A stretch of 64,000 nucleotides of DNA from Taudactylus pleione (Eukaryota > Chordata > Amphibia > Anura > Myobatrachidae). A program made the position numbers and the translations under genes. The stretch spans positions 22,827 through 86,826 of the forward strand of contig JAUIMM010002336.1 in NCBI GenBank assembly GCA_031769625.1, in the 5' to 3' direction. Numbering within the stretch: the stretch's first letter is position 1; each line of letters opens with the position of its first letter. This document shows positions 14,151 to 27,040 of the stretch, one piece after another. The notes beneath the pieces were generated by a model. The model ran no database searches. It saw only the letters and a program-made list of their open reading frames with translations, and had not been told where the DNA came from.

Positions 14151-15451
14151 CACAAATTTGATGTGAAATGGTTTTTCTCCCTTGTTGCGTTTAAGAGAAA
14201 ACAGCAATTGCTCGTTTTAGGCCAAAATGCATTGAAAGAAATGGAAACAACAAAAGCGCATACTTTGTGATATCTCCTCTTGTAGCAAACACAGACAGCT
14301 CAAAATTTCACTGGATGTGTTGAAGACTAAGACCCACAAATGTGATGTGAAATGGTTTTTTCTCCCATGTTGCGTTTAAGAGAAAACAGCAAATGCACAT
14401 TTTAGGCCAAAATGCATTGAAAGCAATGGAAACAACAAAAGCGCATACTTTGTGATATCTCCTCTTGTAGCAAACACAGACAGCTCAAAATTTCACTGGA
14501 TGTGTTGAAGACCAAGACCCACAAATGTGATGTGAAATGGTTTTTCTCCCATGTTGCGTTTAAGGGAAAACAGCAATTGCCCGTTTTAGGCCAAAATGCA
14601 TTGAAAGCAATGGAAACAGCAAAAGCGCATACTTTGTGTTATCTCCTCTTGTAGCAAACACAGACAGCTCAAAATTTCACTGGATGTGTTGAAGACCAAG
14701 ACCAACAAATGTGATGTGAAATGGTTTTTCTCCCATGTTGCGTTTAAGAGAAAACAGCAATTGCTCGTTTTAGGCCAAAATGCATTGAAAGCAATGGAAA
14801 CAACAAAAGCGCATACTTTGTGTTATCTCCTCTTTTAGCAAACACAGGCAGCTCAAAATTTCACTGGATGTGTTGAAGACCAAGACCAACAAATGTGATG
14901 TGAAATGGTTTTTCTCCCATGTTGCGTTTAAGAGAAAACAGCAAATGCACGTTTTAGGCCAAAATGCTTTGAAAGCAATGGAAACAACAAAAGCGCATAC
15001 TTTGTGTTATCTCCTCTTGTAGCAAACACAGACAGCTCAAAATTTCACTGGATGTGTTGAAGACCAAGACCCACAAATGAGATGTGAAATGGTTTTACTC
15101 CCATGTTGCATTTAAGAGAAAACAGCAATTGCTCGTTTTAGGCCAAAATGCATTGAAAGCAATGGAAACAACAAAAGCGCATACTTTGTGATATCTCCTC
15201 TTGTAGCAAACACAGACAGCTCAAAATTTCACTGGATGTGTTGAAGACCAAGACCAAAAAATGTGATGTGAAATGGTTTTTCTCCCATGTTGCGTTTAAG
15301 AGAAAACAGCAAATGCACGTTTTAGGCCAAAATGCATTGAAAGCAATGGAAACAACAAAAGCGCATACTTTGTGATATCTCCTCTTGTAGCAAACACAGA
15401 CAGCTCAAAATTTCACTGGATGTGTTGAAGACCAAGACCCACAAATGTGAT

Positions 15452-18400
15452 GTGAAATGGTTTTTCTCCCATGTTGCGTTTAAGAGAAAACAGCAATTGC
15501 TCGTTTTAGGCCAAAATGCATTGAAAGCAATGGAAACAACAAAAGCGCATACTTTGTGTTATCTCCTCTTGCAGCAAACACAGACAGCTCAAAATTTCAC
15601 TGGATGTGTTGAAGACCAAGACCCACAAATGTGATGTGAAATGGTTTTTCTCCTTTGTTGCGTTTAAGAGAAAACAGCAATTGCTCGTTTTAGGCCAAAA
15701 TGCATTGAAAGCAATGGAAACAACAAAAGCGCATACTTTGTGTTATCTCCTCTTGCAGCAAACACAGACAGCTCAAAATTTCACTGGATGTGTTGAAGAC
15801 CAAGACCAACAAATGTGATGTGAAATGGTTTTTCTCCCATGTTGCGTTTAAGAGAAAACAGCAATTGCTCGTTTTAGGCCAAAATGCATTGAAAGCAATG
15901 GAAACAACAAAAGCGCATACTTTGTGATATCTCCTCTTGTAGCAAACACAGACAGCTCAAAATTTCACTGGATGTGTTGAAGACCAAGACCCACAAATGT
16001 GATGTGAAATGGTTTTTTTCCCATGTTGCGTTTAAGAGAAAACAGCAATTGCTCGTTTTAGGCAAAATGCATTGAAAGCAATGGAAACAACAAAAGCGCA
16101 TACTTTGTGTTATCTCCTCTTGTAGCAAACACAGACAGCTCAAAATTTAACTGGATGTGTTGAAGACCAAGACCCACAAATGTGATGTGAAATGGTTTTT
16201 CTCCTATGTTGCGTTTAAGAGAAAACAGCAATTGCTCGTTTTAGGCCAAAATGAATTGAAAGCAATGGAAACAACAAAAGCGCATACTTTGTGTTATCTC
16301 CTCTTGTAGCAAACACAGACATCTCAAAATTTCACTGGATGTGTTGAAGACCAAGACCCACAAATATGATGTGAAATGGTTTTTCTCCCATGTTGCGTTT
16401 AAGAGAAAACAGCAATTGCTCGTTTTAGGCCAAAATGCATTGAAAGCAATGGAAACAACAAAAGCGCATACTTTGTGTTATCTCCTCTTGTAGCAAACAC
16501 AGACAGCTCAAAATTTCACTTGATGTGTTGAAGACCAAGACCAACAAATGTGATGTGAAATGGTTTTTCTCCCATGTTGCGTTTAAGAGAAAACAGCAAT
16601 TGCTCGTTTTAGGCCAAAATGCATTGAAAGCAATGGAAACAACAAAAGCGCATACTTTGTGTTATCTCCTCTTGTAGCAAACACAGACAGCTCAAAATTT
16701 CACTGGATGTGTTGAAGACCAAGACCCACAAATATGATGTGAAATGGTTTTTCTCCCATTTTGCGTTTAAGAGAAAACAGCAATTGCTCGTTTTAGGCCA
16801 AAATGCATTGAAAGCAATGGAAACAACAAAAGCGCATACTTTGTGTTATCTCCTCTTGTAGCAAACACAGACAGCTCAAAATTTCACTGGATGTGTTGAA
16901 GACCAAGACCCACAAATGTGATGTGAAATGGTTTTTCTCCCATGTTGCGTTTAAGAGAAAACAGCAATTGCTCGTTTTAGGCCAAAATGCATTGAAAGCA
17001 ATGGAAACAACAAAAGCGCATACTTTGTGTTATCTCCTCTTGTAGCAAACACAGACAGCTCAAAATTTCACTGGATGTGTTGAAGACCAAGACCCACAAA
17101 TGTGATCTGAAATGGTTTTTCTCCCATGTTGCGTTTAAGAGAAAACAGCAATTGCTCGTTTTAGGCCAAAATGCATTGAAAGCAATGGAAACAACAAAAG
17201 CGCATACTTTGTGTTATCTCCTCTTGTAGCAAACACAGACAGCTCAAAATTTCACTGGATGTGTTGAAGACCAAGACCCACAAATGTAATGTGAAATGGT
17301 TTTTCTCCCATGTTGCGTTTAAGAGAAAACAGCAATTGCTCGTTTTAGGCCAAAATGCATTGAAAGCAATGGAAACAACAAAAGCGCATACTTTGTGTTA
17401 TCTCCTCTTGTAGCAAACACAGACAGCTCAAAATTTCACTGGATGTGTTGAAGACCAAGACCCACAAATTTGATGTGAAATGGTTTTTCTCCCTTGTTGC
17501 GTTTAAGAGAAAACAGCAATTGCTCGTTTTAGGCCAAAATGCATTGAAAGCAATGGAAACAACAAAAGCGCATACTTTGTGTTATCTCCTCTTGTAGCAA
17601 ACACAGACAGCTCAAAATTTCACTGGATGTGTTGAAGACCAAGACCCACAAATGTGATGTGAAATGGTTTTTCTCCTATGTTGCGTTTAAGAGAAAACAG
17701 CAATTGCTCGTTTTAGGCCAAAATGAATTGAAAGCAATGGAAACAACAAAAGCGCATACTTTGTGTTATCTCCTCTTGTAGCAAACACAGACATCTCAAA
17801 ATTTCACTGGATGTGTTGAAGACCAAGACCCACAAATATGATGTGAAATGGTTTTTCTCCCATGTTGCGTTTAAGAGAAAACAGCAATTGCTCGTTTTAG
17901 GCCAAAATGCATTGAAAGCAATGGAAACAACAAAAGCGCATACTTTGTGTTATCTCCTCTTGTAGCAAACACAGACAGCTCAAAATTTCACTTGATGTGT
18001 TGAAGACCAAGACCAACAAATGTGATGTGAAATGGTTTTTCTCCCATGTTGCGTTTAAGAGAAAACAGCAATTGCTCGTTTTAGGCCAAAATGCATTGAA
18101 AGCAATGGAAACAACAAAAGCGCATACTTTGTGTTATCTCCTCTTGTAGCAAACACAGACAGCTCAAAATTTCACTGGATGTGTTGAAGACCAAGACCCA
18201 CAAATATGATGTGAAATGGTTTTTCTCCCATTTTGCGTTTAAGAGAAAACAGCAATTGCTCGTTTTAGGCCAAAATGCATTGAAAGCAATGGAAACAACA
18301 AAAGCGCATACTTTGTGTTATCTCCTCTTGTAGCAAACACAGACAGCTCAAAATTTCACTGGATGTGTTGAAGACCAAGACCCACAAATGTGATGTGAAA

Positions 18401-20403
18401 TGGTTTTTCTCCCATGTTGCGTTTAAGAAAAAACAGCAATTGCTCGTTTTAGGCCAAAATGCATTGAAAGCAATGGAAACAACAAAAGCGCATACTTTGT
18501 GTTATCTCCTCTTGTAGCAAACACAGACAGCTCAAAATTTCACTGGATGTGTTGAAGACCAAGACCCACAAATGTGATCTGAAATGGTTTTTCTCCCTTG
18601 TTGCGTTTAAGAGAAAACAGCAATTGCTCGTTTTAGGCCAAAATGCATTGAAAGCAATGGAAACAACAAAAGCGCATACTTTGTGTTATCTCCTCTTGTA
18701 GCAAACACAGACAGCTCAAAATTTCACTGGATGTGTTGAAGACCAAGACCCACAAATGAGATGTGAAATGGTTTTACTCCCATGTTGCATTTAAGAGAAA
18801 ACAGCAATTGCTCGTTTTAGGCCAAAATGCATTGAAAGAAATGGAAACAACAAAAGCGCATACTTTGTGATATCTCCTCTTGTAGCAAACACAGACAGCT
18901 CAAAATTTCACTGGATGTGTTGAAGACCAAGACCAACAAATGTGATGTGAAATGGTTTTTCTCCCATTTTGCATTTAAGAGAAAACAGCAAATGCATGTT
19001 TTAGGCCAAAATGCATTGAAAGCAATGGAAACAACAAAAGCGCATACTTTGTGATATCTCCTCTTGTAGCAAACACAGACAGCTCAAAATTTCACTGGAT
19101 GTGTTGAAGACCAAGACCCACAAATTTGATGTGAAATGGTTTTTCTCCCTTGTTGCGTTTAAGAGAAAACAGCAATTGCTCGTTTTAGGCCAAAATGCAT
19201 TGAAAGCAATGGAAACAACAAAAGCGCATACTTTGTGTTATCTCCTCTTGTAGCAAACACAGACAGCTCAAAATTTCACTGGATGTGTTGAAGACCAAGA
19301 CCCACAAATGAGATGTGAAATGGTTTTACTCCCATGTTGCATTTAAGAGAAAACAGCAATTGCTCGTTTTAGGCCAAAATGCATTGAAAGAAATGGAAAC
19401 AACAAAAGCGCATACTTTGTGATATCTCCTCTTGTAGCAAACACAGACAGCTCAAAATTTCACTGGATGTGTTGAAGACCAAGACCAACAAATGTGATGT
19501 GAAATGGTTTTTCTCCCATTTTGCATTTAAGAGAAAACAGCAAATGCATGTTTTAGGCCAAAATGCATTGAAAGCAATGGAAACAACAAAAGCGCATACT
19601 TTGTGATATCTCCTCTTGTAGCAAACACAGACAGCTCAAAATTTCACTGGATGTGTTGAAGACCAAGACCAACAAATGTGATGTGAAATGGTTTTTCTCC
19701 CATGTTGCGTTTAAGAGAAAACAGCAATTGCTCGTTTTAGGCCAAAATGCATTGAAAGCAATGGAAACAACAAAAGCGCATACTTTGTGTTATCTCCTCT
19801 TGTAGCAAACACAGACAGCTCAAAATTTCACTTGATGTGTTGAAGACCAAGACCAACAAATGTGATGTGAAATGGTTTTTCTCCCATGTTGCGTTTAAGA
19901 GAAAACAGCAATTGCTCGTTTTAGGCCAAAATGCATTGAAAGCAATGGAAACAACAAAAGCGCATACTTTGTGTTATCTCCTCTTGTAGCAAACACAGAC
20001 AGCTCAAAATTTCACTGGATGTGTTGAAGACCAAGACCCACAAATATGATGTGAAATGGTTTTTCTCCCATTTTGCGTTTAAGAGAAAACAGCAATTGCT
20101 CGTTTTAGGCCAAAATGCATTGAAAGCAATGGAAACAACAAAAGCGCATACTTTGTGTTATCTCCTCTTGTAGCAAACACAGACAGCTCAAAATTTCACT
20201 GGATGTGTTGAAGACCAAGACCAACAAATGTGATGTGAAATGGTTTTTCTCCCATTTTGCATTTAAGAGAAAACAGCAAATGCATGTTTTAGGCCAAAAT
20301 GCATTGAAAGCAATGGAAACAACAAAAGCGCATACTTTGTGATATCTCCTCTTGTAGCAAACACAGACAGCTCAAAATTTCACTGGATGTGTTGAAGACC
20401 AAG
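15452..20403 (+). repeat. Long-range satellite duplication, copy 2
   Basis: This is the partner of 1-4768. It carries the same rare markers in the same order and has one extra 184-bp monomer (about 17650-17833) that repeats the CCTATG/GAATTG/ACATCTC variant type. Beyond it the displacement rises from 15,451 to 15,635 bp. Identity of variant order ends near 20403, where a different monomer type follows. A private change (TTTAAGAAAAAAC near 18425) postdates the duplication. Confidence 0.88.
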
Positions 20404-21697
20404 ACCAACAAATGTGATGTGAAATGGTTTTTCTCCCATTTTGCATTTAAGAGAAAACAGCAAATGCATGTTTTAGGCCAAAATGCATTGAAAGCAATGG
20501 AAACAACAAAAGCGCATACTTTGTGATATCTCCTCTTGTAGCAAACACAGACAGCTCAAAATTTCACTGGATGTGTTGAAGACCAAGACCAACAAATGTG
20601 ATGTGAAATGGTTTTTCTCCCATGTTGCGTTTAAGAGAAAACAGCAATTGCTCGTTTTAGGCCAAAATGCATTGAAAGCAATGGAAACAACAAAAGCGCA
20701 TACTTTGTGTTATCTCCTCTTGTAGCAAACACAGACAGCTCAAAATTTCACTTGATGTGTTGAAGACCAAGACCAACAAATGTGATGTGAAATGGTTTTT
20801 CTCCCATGTTGCGTTTAAGAGAAAACAGCAATTGCTCGTTTTAGGCCAAAATGCATTGAAAGCAATGGAAACAACAAAAGCGCATACTTTGTGTTATCTC
20901 CTCTTGTAGCAAACACAGACAGCTCAAAATTTCACTGGATGTGTTGAAGACCAAGACCCACAAATATGATGTGAAATGGTTTTTCTCCCATTTTGCGTTT
21001 AAGAGAAAACAGCAATTGCTCGTTTTAGGCCAAAATGCATTGAAAGCAATGGAAACAACAAAAGCGCATACTTTGTGTTATCTCCTCTTGTAGCAAACAC
21101 AGACAGCTCAAAATTTCACTGGATGTGTTGAAGACCAAGACCCACAAATGTGATGTGAAATGGTTTTTCTCCCATGTTGCGTTTAAGAGAAAACAGCAAT
21201 TGCTCGTTTTAGGCCAAAATGCATTGAAAGCAATGGAAACAACAAAAGCGCATACTTTGTGTTATCTCCTCTTGTAGCAAACACAGACAGCTCAAAATTT
21301 CACTGGATGTGTTGAAGACCAAGACCCACAAATGTGATCTGAAATGGTTTTTCTCCCATGTTGCGTTTAAGAGAAAACAGCAATTGCTCGTTTTAGGCCA
21401 AAATGCATTGAAAGCAATGGAAACAACAAAAGCGCATACTTTGTGTTATCTCCTCTTGTAGCAAACACAGACAGCTCAAAATTTCACTGGATGTGTTGAA
21501 GACCAAGACCCACAAATGTAATGTGAAATGGTTTTTCTCCCATGTTGCGTTTAAGAGAAAACAGCAATTGCTCGTTTTAGGCCAAAATGCATTGAAAGCA
21601 ATGGAAACAACAAAAGCGCATACTTTGTGTTATCTCCTCTTGTAGCAAACACAGACAGCTCAAAATTTCACTGGATGTGTTGAAGACCAAGACCCAC

Positions 21698-24600
21698 AAA
21701 TTTGATGTGAAATGGTTTTTCTCCCTTGTTGCGTTTAAGAGAAAACAGCAATTGCTCGTTTTAGGCCAAAATGCATTGAAAGCAATGGAAACAACAAAAG
21801 CGCATACTTTGTGTTATCTCCTCTTGTAGCAAACACAGACAGCTCAAAATTTCACTGGATGTGTTGAAGACCAAGACCCACAAATGAGATGTGAAATGGT
21901 TTTACTCCCATGTTGCATTTAAGAGAAAACAGCAATTGCTCGTTTTAGGCCAAAATGCATTGAAAGAAATGGAAACAACAAAAGCGCATACTTTGTGATA
22001 TCTCCTCTTGTAGCAAACACAGACAGCTCAAAATTTCACTGGATGTGTTGAAGACCAAGACCAACAAATGTGATGTGAAATGGTTTTTCTCCCATTTTGC
22101 ATTTAAGAGAAAACAGCAAATGCATGTTTTAGGCCAAAATGCATTGAAAGCAATGGAAACAACAAAAGCGCATACTTTGTGATATCTCCTCTTGTAGCAA
22201 ACACAGACAGCTCAAAATTTCACTGGATGTGTTGAAGACCAAGACCCACAAATTTGATGTGAAATGGTTTTTCTCCCTTGTTGCGTTTAAGAGAAAACAG
22301 CAATTGCTCGTTTTAGGCCAAAATGCATTGAAAGCAATGGAAACAACAAAAGCGCATACTTTGTGTTATCTCCTCTTGTAGCAAACACAGACAGCTCAAA
22401 ATTTCACTGGATGTGTTGAAGACCAAGACCCACAAATGAGATGTGAAATGGTTTTACTCCCATGTTGCATTTAAGAGAAAACAGCAATTGCTCGTTTTAG
22501 GCCAAAATGCATTGAAAGAAATGGAAACAACAAAAGCGCATACTTTGTGATATCTCCTCTTGTAGCAAACACAGACAGCTCAAAATTTCACTGGATGTGT
22601 TGAAGACCAAGACCAACAAATGTGATGTGAAATGGTTTTTCTCCCATTTTGCATTTAAGAGAAAACAGCAAATGCATGTTTTAGGCCAAAATGCATTGAA
22701 AGCAATGGAAACAACAAAAGTGCATACTTTGTGATATCTCCTCTTGTAGCAAACACAGACAGCTCAAAATTTCACTGGATGTGTTGAAGACCAAGACCAA
22801 CAAATGTGATGTGAAATGGTTTTTCTCCCATGTTGCGTTTAAGAGAAAACAGCAATTGCTCGTTTTAGGCCAAAATGCATTGAAAGCAATGGAAACAACA
22901 AAAGCGCATACTTTGTGTTATCTCCTCTTGTAGCAAACACAGACAGCTCAAAATTTCACGGATGTGTTGAAGACCAAGACCCACAAATGAGATGTGAAAT
23001 GGTTTTACTCCCATGTTGCATTTAAGAGAAAACAACAATTGCTCGTTTTAGGCCAAAATGCTTTGAAACAAATGGAAACAACAAAAGCGCATACTTTGTG
23101 ATATCTCCTCTTGTAGCAAACACAGACAGCTCAAAATTTCACTGGATGTGTTGAAGACCAAGACCAACAAATGTGATGTGAAATGGTTTTTCTCCCATGT
23201 TGCGTTTAAGAGAAAACAGCAAATGCAGGTTTTAGGCCAAAATGCATTGAAAGCAATGGAAACAACAAAAGCGCATACTTTGTGATATCTCCTCTTGTAG
23301 CAAACACAGACAGCTCAAAATTTCACTGGATGTGTTGAAGACCAAGACCAACAAATGTGATGTGAAATGGTTTTTCTCCCATGTTGCGTTTAAGAGAAAA
23401 CAGCAATTGCTCGTTTTAGGCCAAAATGCATTGAAAGCAATGGAAACAACAAAAGCGCATACTTTGTGTTATCTCCTCTTGTAGCAAACACAGACAGCTC
23501 AAAATTTCACGGATGTGTTGAAGACCAAGACCCACAAATGAGATGTGAAATGGTTTTACTCCCATGTTGCATTTAGGAGAAAACAACAATTGCTCGTTTT
23601 AGGCCAAAATGCATTGAAACAAATGGAAACAACAAAAGCGCATACTTTGTGATATCTCCTCTTGTAGCAAACACAGACAGCTCAAAATTTCACTGGATGT
23701 GTTGAAGAAAAAGACCCACAAATATGATGTGAAATGGTTTTTCTCCCATTTTGCATTTAAGAGAAAACAGCAATTGCTCGTTTTAGGCCAAAATGCATTG
23801 AAAGCAATGGAAACAACAAAAGCGCATACTTTGTGTTATCTCCTCTTGTAGCAAACACAGACAGCTCAAAATTTCACTGGATGTGTTGAAGACCAAGACC
23901 CACAAATGTGATGTGAAATGGTTTTTCTCCCATGTTGCGTTTAAGAGAAAACAGCAATTGCTCGTTTTAGGCCAAAATGCATTGAAAGCAATGGAAACAA
24001 CAAAAGCGCATACTTTGTGTTATCTCCTCTTGTAGCAAACACAGACAGCTCAAAATTTCACTGGATGTGTTGAAGACCAAGACCCACAAATGTGATCTGA
24101 AATGGTTTTTCTCCCATGTTGCGTTTAAGAGAAAACAGCAATTGCTCGTTTTAGGCCAAAATGCATTGAAAGCAATGGAAACAACAAAAGCGCATACTTT
24201 GTGTTATCTCCTCTTGTAGCAAACACAGACAGCTCAAAATTTCACTGGATGTGTTGAAGACCAAGACCCACAAATGTAATGTGAAATGGTTTTTCTCCCA
24301 TGTTGCGTTTAAGAGAAAACAGCAATTGCTCGTTTTAGGCCAAAATGCATTGAAAGCAATGGAAACAACAAAAGCGCATACTTTGTGTTATCTCCTCTTG
24401 TAGCAAACACAGACAGCTCAAAATTTCACTGGATGTGTTGAAGACCAAGACCCACAAATTTGATGTGAAATGGTTTTTCTCCCTTGTTGCGTTTAAGAGA
24501 AAACAGCAATTGCTCGTTTTAGGCCAAAATGCATTGAAAGCAATGGAAACAACAAAAGCGCATACTTTGTGTTATCTCCTCTTGTAGCAAACACAGACAG

Positions 24601-26660
24601 CTCAAAATTTCACTGGATGTGTTGAAGACCAAGACCCACAAATGAGATGTGAAATGGTTTTACTCCCATGTTGCATTTAAGAGAAAACAGCAATTGCTCG
24701 TTTTAGGCCAAAATGCATTGAAAGAAAAGGAAACAACAAAAGCGCATACTTTGTGATATCTCCTCTTGTAGCAAACACAGACAGCTCAAAATTTCACTGG
24801 ATGTGTTGAAGACCAAGACCAACAAATGTGATGTGAAATGGTTTTTCTCCCATTTTGCATTTAAGAGAAAACAGCAAATGCATGTTTTAGGCCAAAATGC
24901 ATTGAAAGCAATGGAAACAACAAAAGCGCATACTTTGTGATATCTCCTCTTGTAGCAAACACAGACAGCTCAAAATTTCACTGGATGTGTTGAAGACCAA
25001 GACCAACAAATGTGATGTGAAATGGTTTTTCTCCCATGTTGCGTTTAAGAGAAAACAGCAATTGCTCGTTTTAGGCCAAAATGCATTGAAAGCAATGGAA
25101 ACAACAAAAGCGCATACTTTGTGTTATCTCCTCTTGTAGCAAACACAGACAGCTCAAAATTTCACGGATGTGTTGAAGACCAAGACCCACAAATGAGATG
25201 TGAAATGGTTTTACTCCCATGTTGCATTTAAGAGAAAACAACAATTGCTCGTTTTAGGCCAAAATGCATTGAAACAAATGGAAACAACAAAAGCGCATAC
25301 TTTGTGATATCTCCTCTTGTAGCAAACACAGACAGCTCAAAATTTAACTGGATGTGTTGAAGACCAAGACCAACAAATGTGATGTGAAATGGTTTTTCTC
25401 CCATGTTGCGTTTAAGAGAAAACAGCAAATGCAGGTTTTAGGCCAAAATGCATTGAAAGCAGTGGAAACAACAAAAGCGCATACTTTGTGATATCTCCTC
25501 TTGTAGCAAACACAGACAGCTCAAAATTTCACTGGATGTGTTGAAGACCAAGACCAACAAATGTGATGTGAAATGGTTTTTCTCCCATGTTGCGTTTAAG
25601 AGAAAACAGCAATTGCTCGTTTTAGGCCAAAATGCATTGAAAGCAATGGAAACAACAAAAGCGCATACTTTGTGTTATCTCCTCTTGTAGCAAACACAGA
25701 CAGCTCAAAATTTCACGGATGTGTTGAAGACCAAGACCCACAAATGAGATGTGAAATGGTTTTACTCCCATGTTGCATTTAGGAGAAAACAACAATTGCT
25801 CGTTTTAGGCCAAAATGCATTGAAACAAATGGAAACAACAAAAGCGCATACTTTGTGATATCTCCTCTTGTAGCAAACACAGACAGCTCAAAATTTCACT
25901 GGATGTGTTGAAGACCAAGACCAACAAATGTGATGTGAAATGGTTTTTCTCCCATGTTGCGTTTAAGAGAAAACAGCAAATGCAGGTTTTAGGCCAAAAT
26001 GCATTGAAAGCAATGGAAACAACAAAAGCGCATACTTTGTGATATCTCCTCTTGTAGCAAACACAGACAGCTCAAAATTTCACTGGATGTGTTGAAGACC
26101 AAGACCAACAAATGTGATGTGAAATGGTTTTTCTCCCATGTTGCATTTAAGAGAAAACAGCAATTGCTCATTTTAGGCCAAAATGCATTGAAAGCAATGG
26201 AAACAACAAAAGCGCATACTTTGTGTTATCTCCTCTTGTAGCAAACACAGACAGCTCAAAATTTCACTGGATGTGTTGAAGACCAAGACCCACAAATATG
26301 ATGTGAAATGGTTTTTCTCCCATGTTGCGTTTAAGAGAAAACAGCAATTGCTCGTTTTAGGCCAAAATGCATTGAAAGCAATGGAAACAACAAAAGCGCA
26401 TACTTTGTGTTATCTCCTCTTGTAGCAAACACAGACAGCTCAAAATTTCACTGGATGTGTTGAAGACCAAGACCCACAAATGTGATGTGAAATGGTTTTT
26501 CTCCCATGTTGCGTTTAAGAGAAAACAGCAATTGCTCGTTTTAGGCCAAAATGCATTGAAAGCAATGGAAACAACAAAAGCGCATACTTTGTGTTATCTC
26601 CTCTTGTAGCAAACACAGACAGCTCAAAATTTCACTGGATGTGTTGAAGACCAAGACCCA
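21698..26660 (+). repeat. 27-monomer satellite block, copy 2
   Basis: This is the partner of 9190-14150. It has the same variant order, including GAAGAAAAAGACCC at 23701, TTTAGGAG near 23573 and 25790, and CTCATTTTAGG near 26167. Private differences such as AAAAGG near 24725 and AATTTAACTGG near 25345 show that it diverged after copying. It ends where a GATCTG monomer replaces the TTTGATG chimera of copy 1. Confidence 0.82.
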
Positions 26661-27040
26661 CAAATGTGATCTGAAATGGTTTTTCTCCCATGTTGCGTTT
26701 AAGAGAAAACAGCAATTGCTCGTTTTAGGCCAAAATGCATTGAAAGCAATGGAAACAACAAAAGCGCATACTTTGTGTTATCTCCTCTTGTAGCAAACAC
26801 AGACAGCTCAAAATTTCACTGGATGTGTTGAAGACCAAGACCCACAAATGTAATGTGAAATGGTTTTTCTCCCATGTTGCGTTTAAGAGAAAACAGCAAT
26901 TGCTCGTTTTAGGCCAAAATGCATTGAAAGCAATGGAAACAACAAAAGCGCATACTTTGTGTTATCTCCTCTTGTAGCAAACACAGACAGCTCAAAATTT
27001 CACTGGATGTGTTGAAGACCAAGACCCACAAATTTGATGT
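25420..27040 (+). repeat. Satellite block duplicated at +6620 bp, copy 1
   Basis: The ordered monomer types (GCAGG with GCAGTGG; CACGG deletion; TTTAGGAG; GCAGG; CTCATTTT; ATATGATG; GTGATG; GATCTG; GTAATG) recur at about 32040-33660. The displacement is 6620 bp, which is 36 monomers minus 4 nt. The block overlaps the end of the 21698-26660 copy. Boundaries are approximate. Confidence 0.75.
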
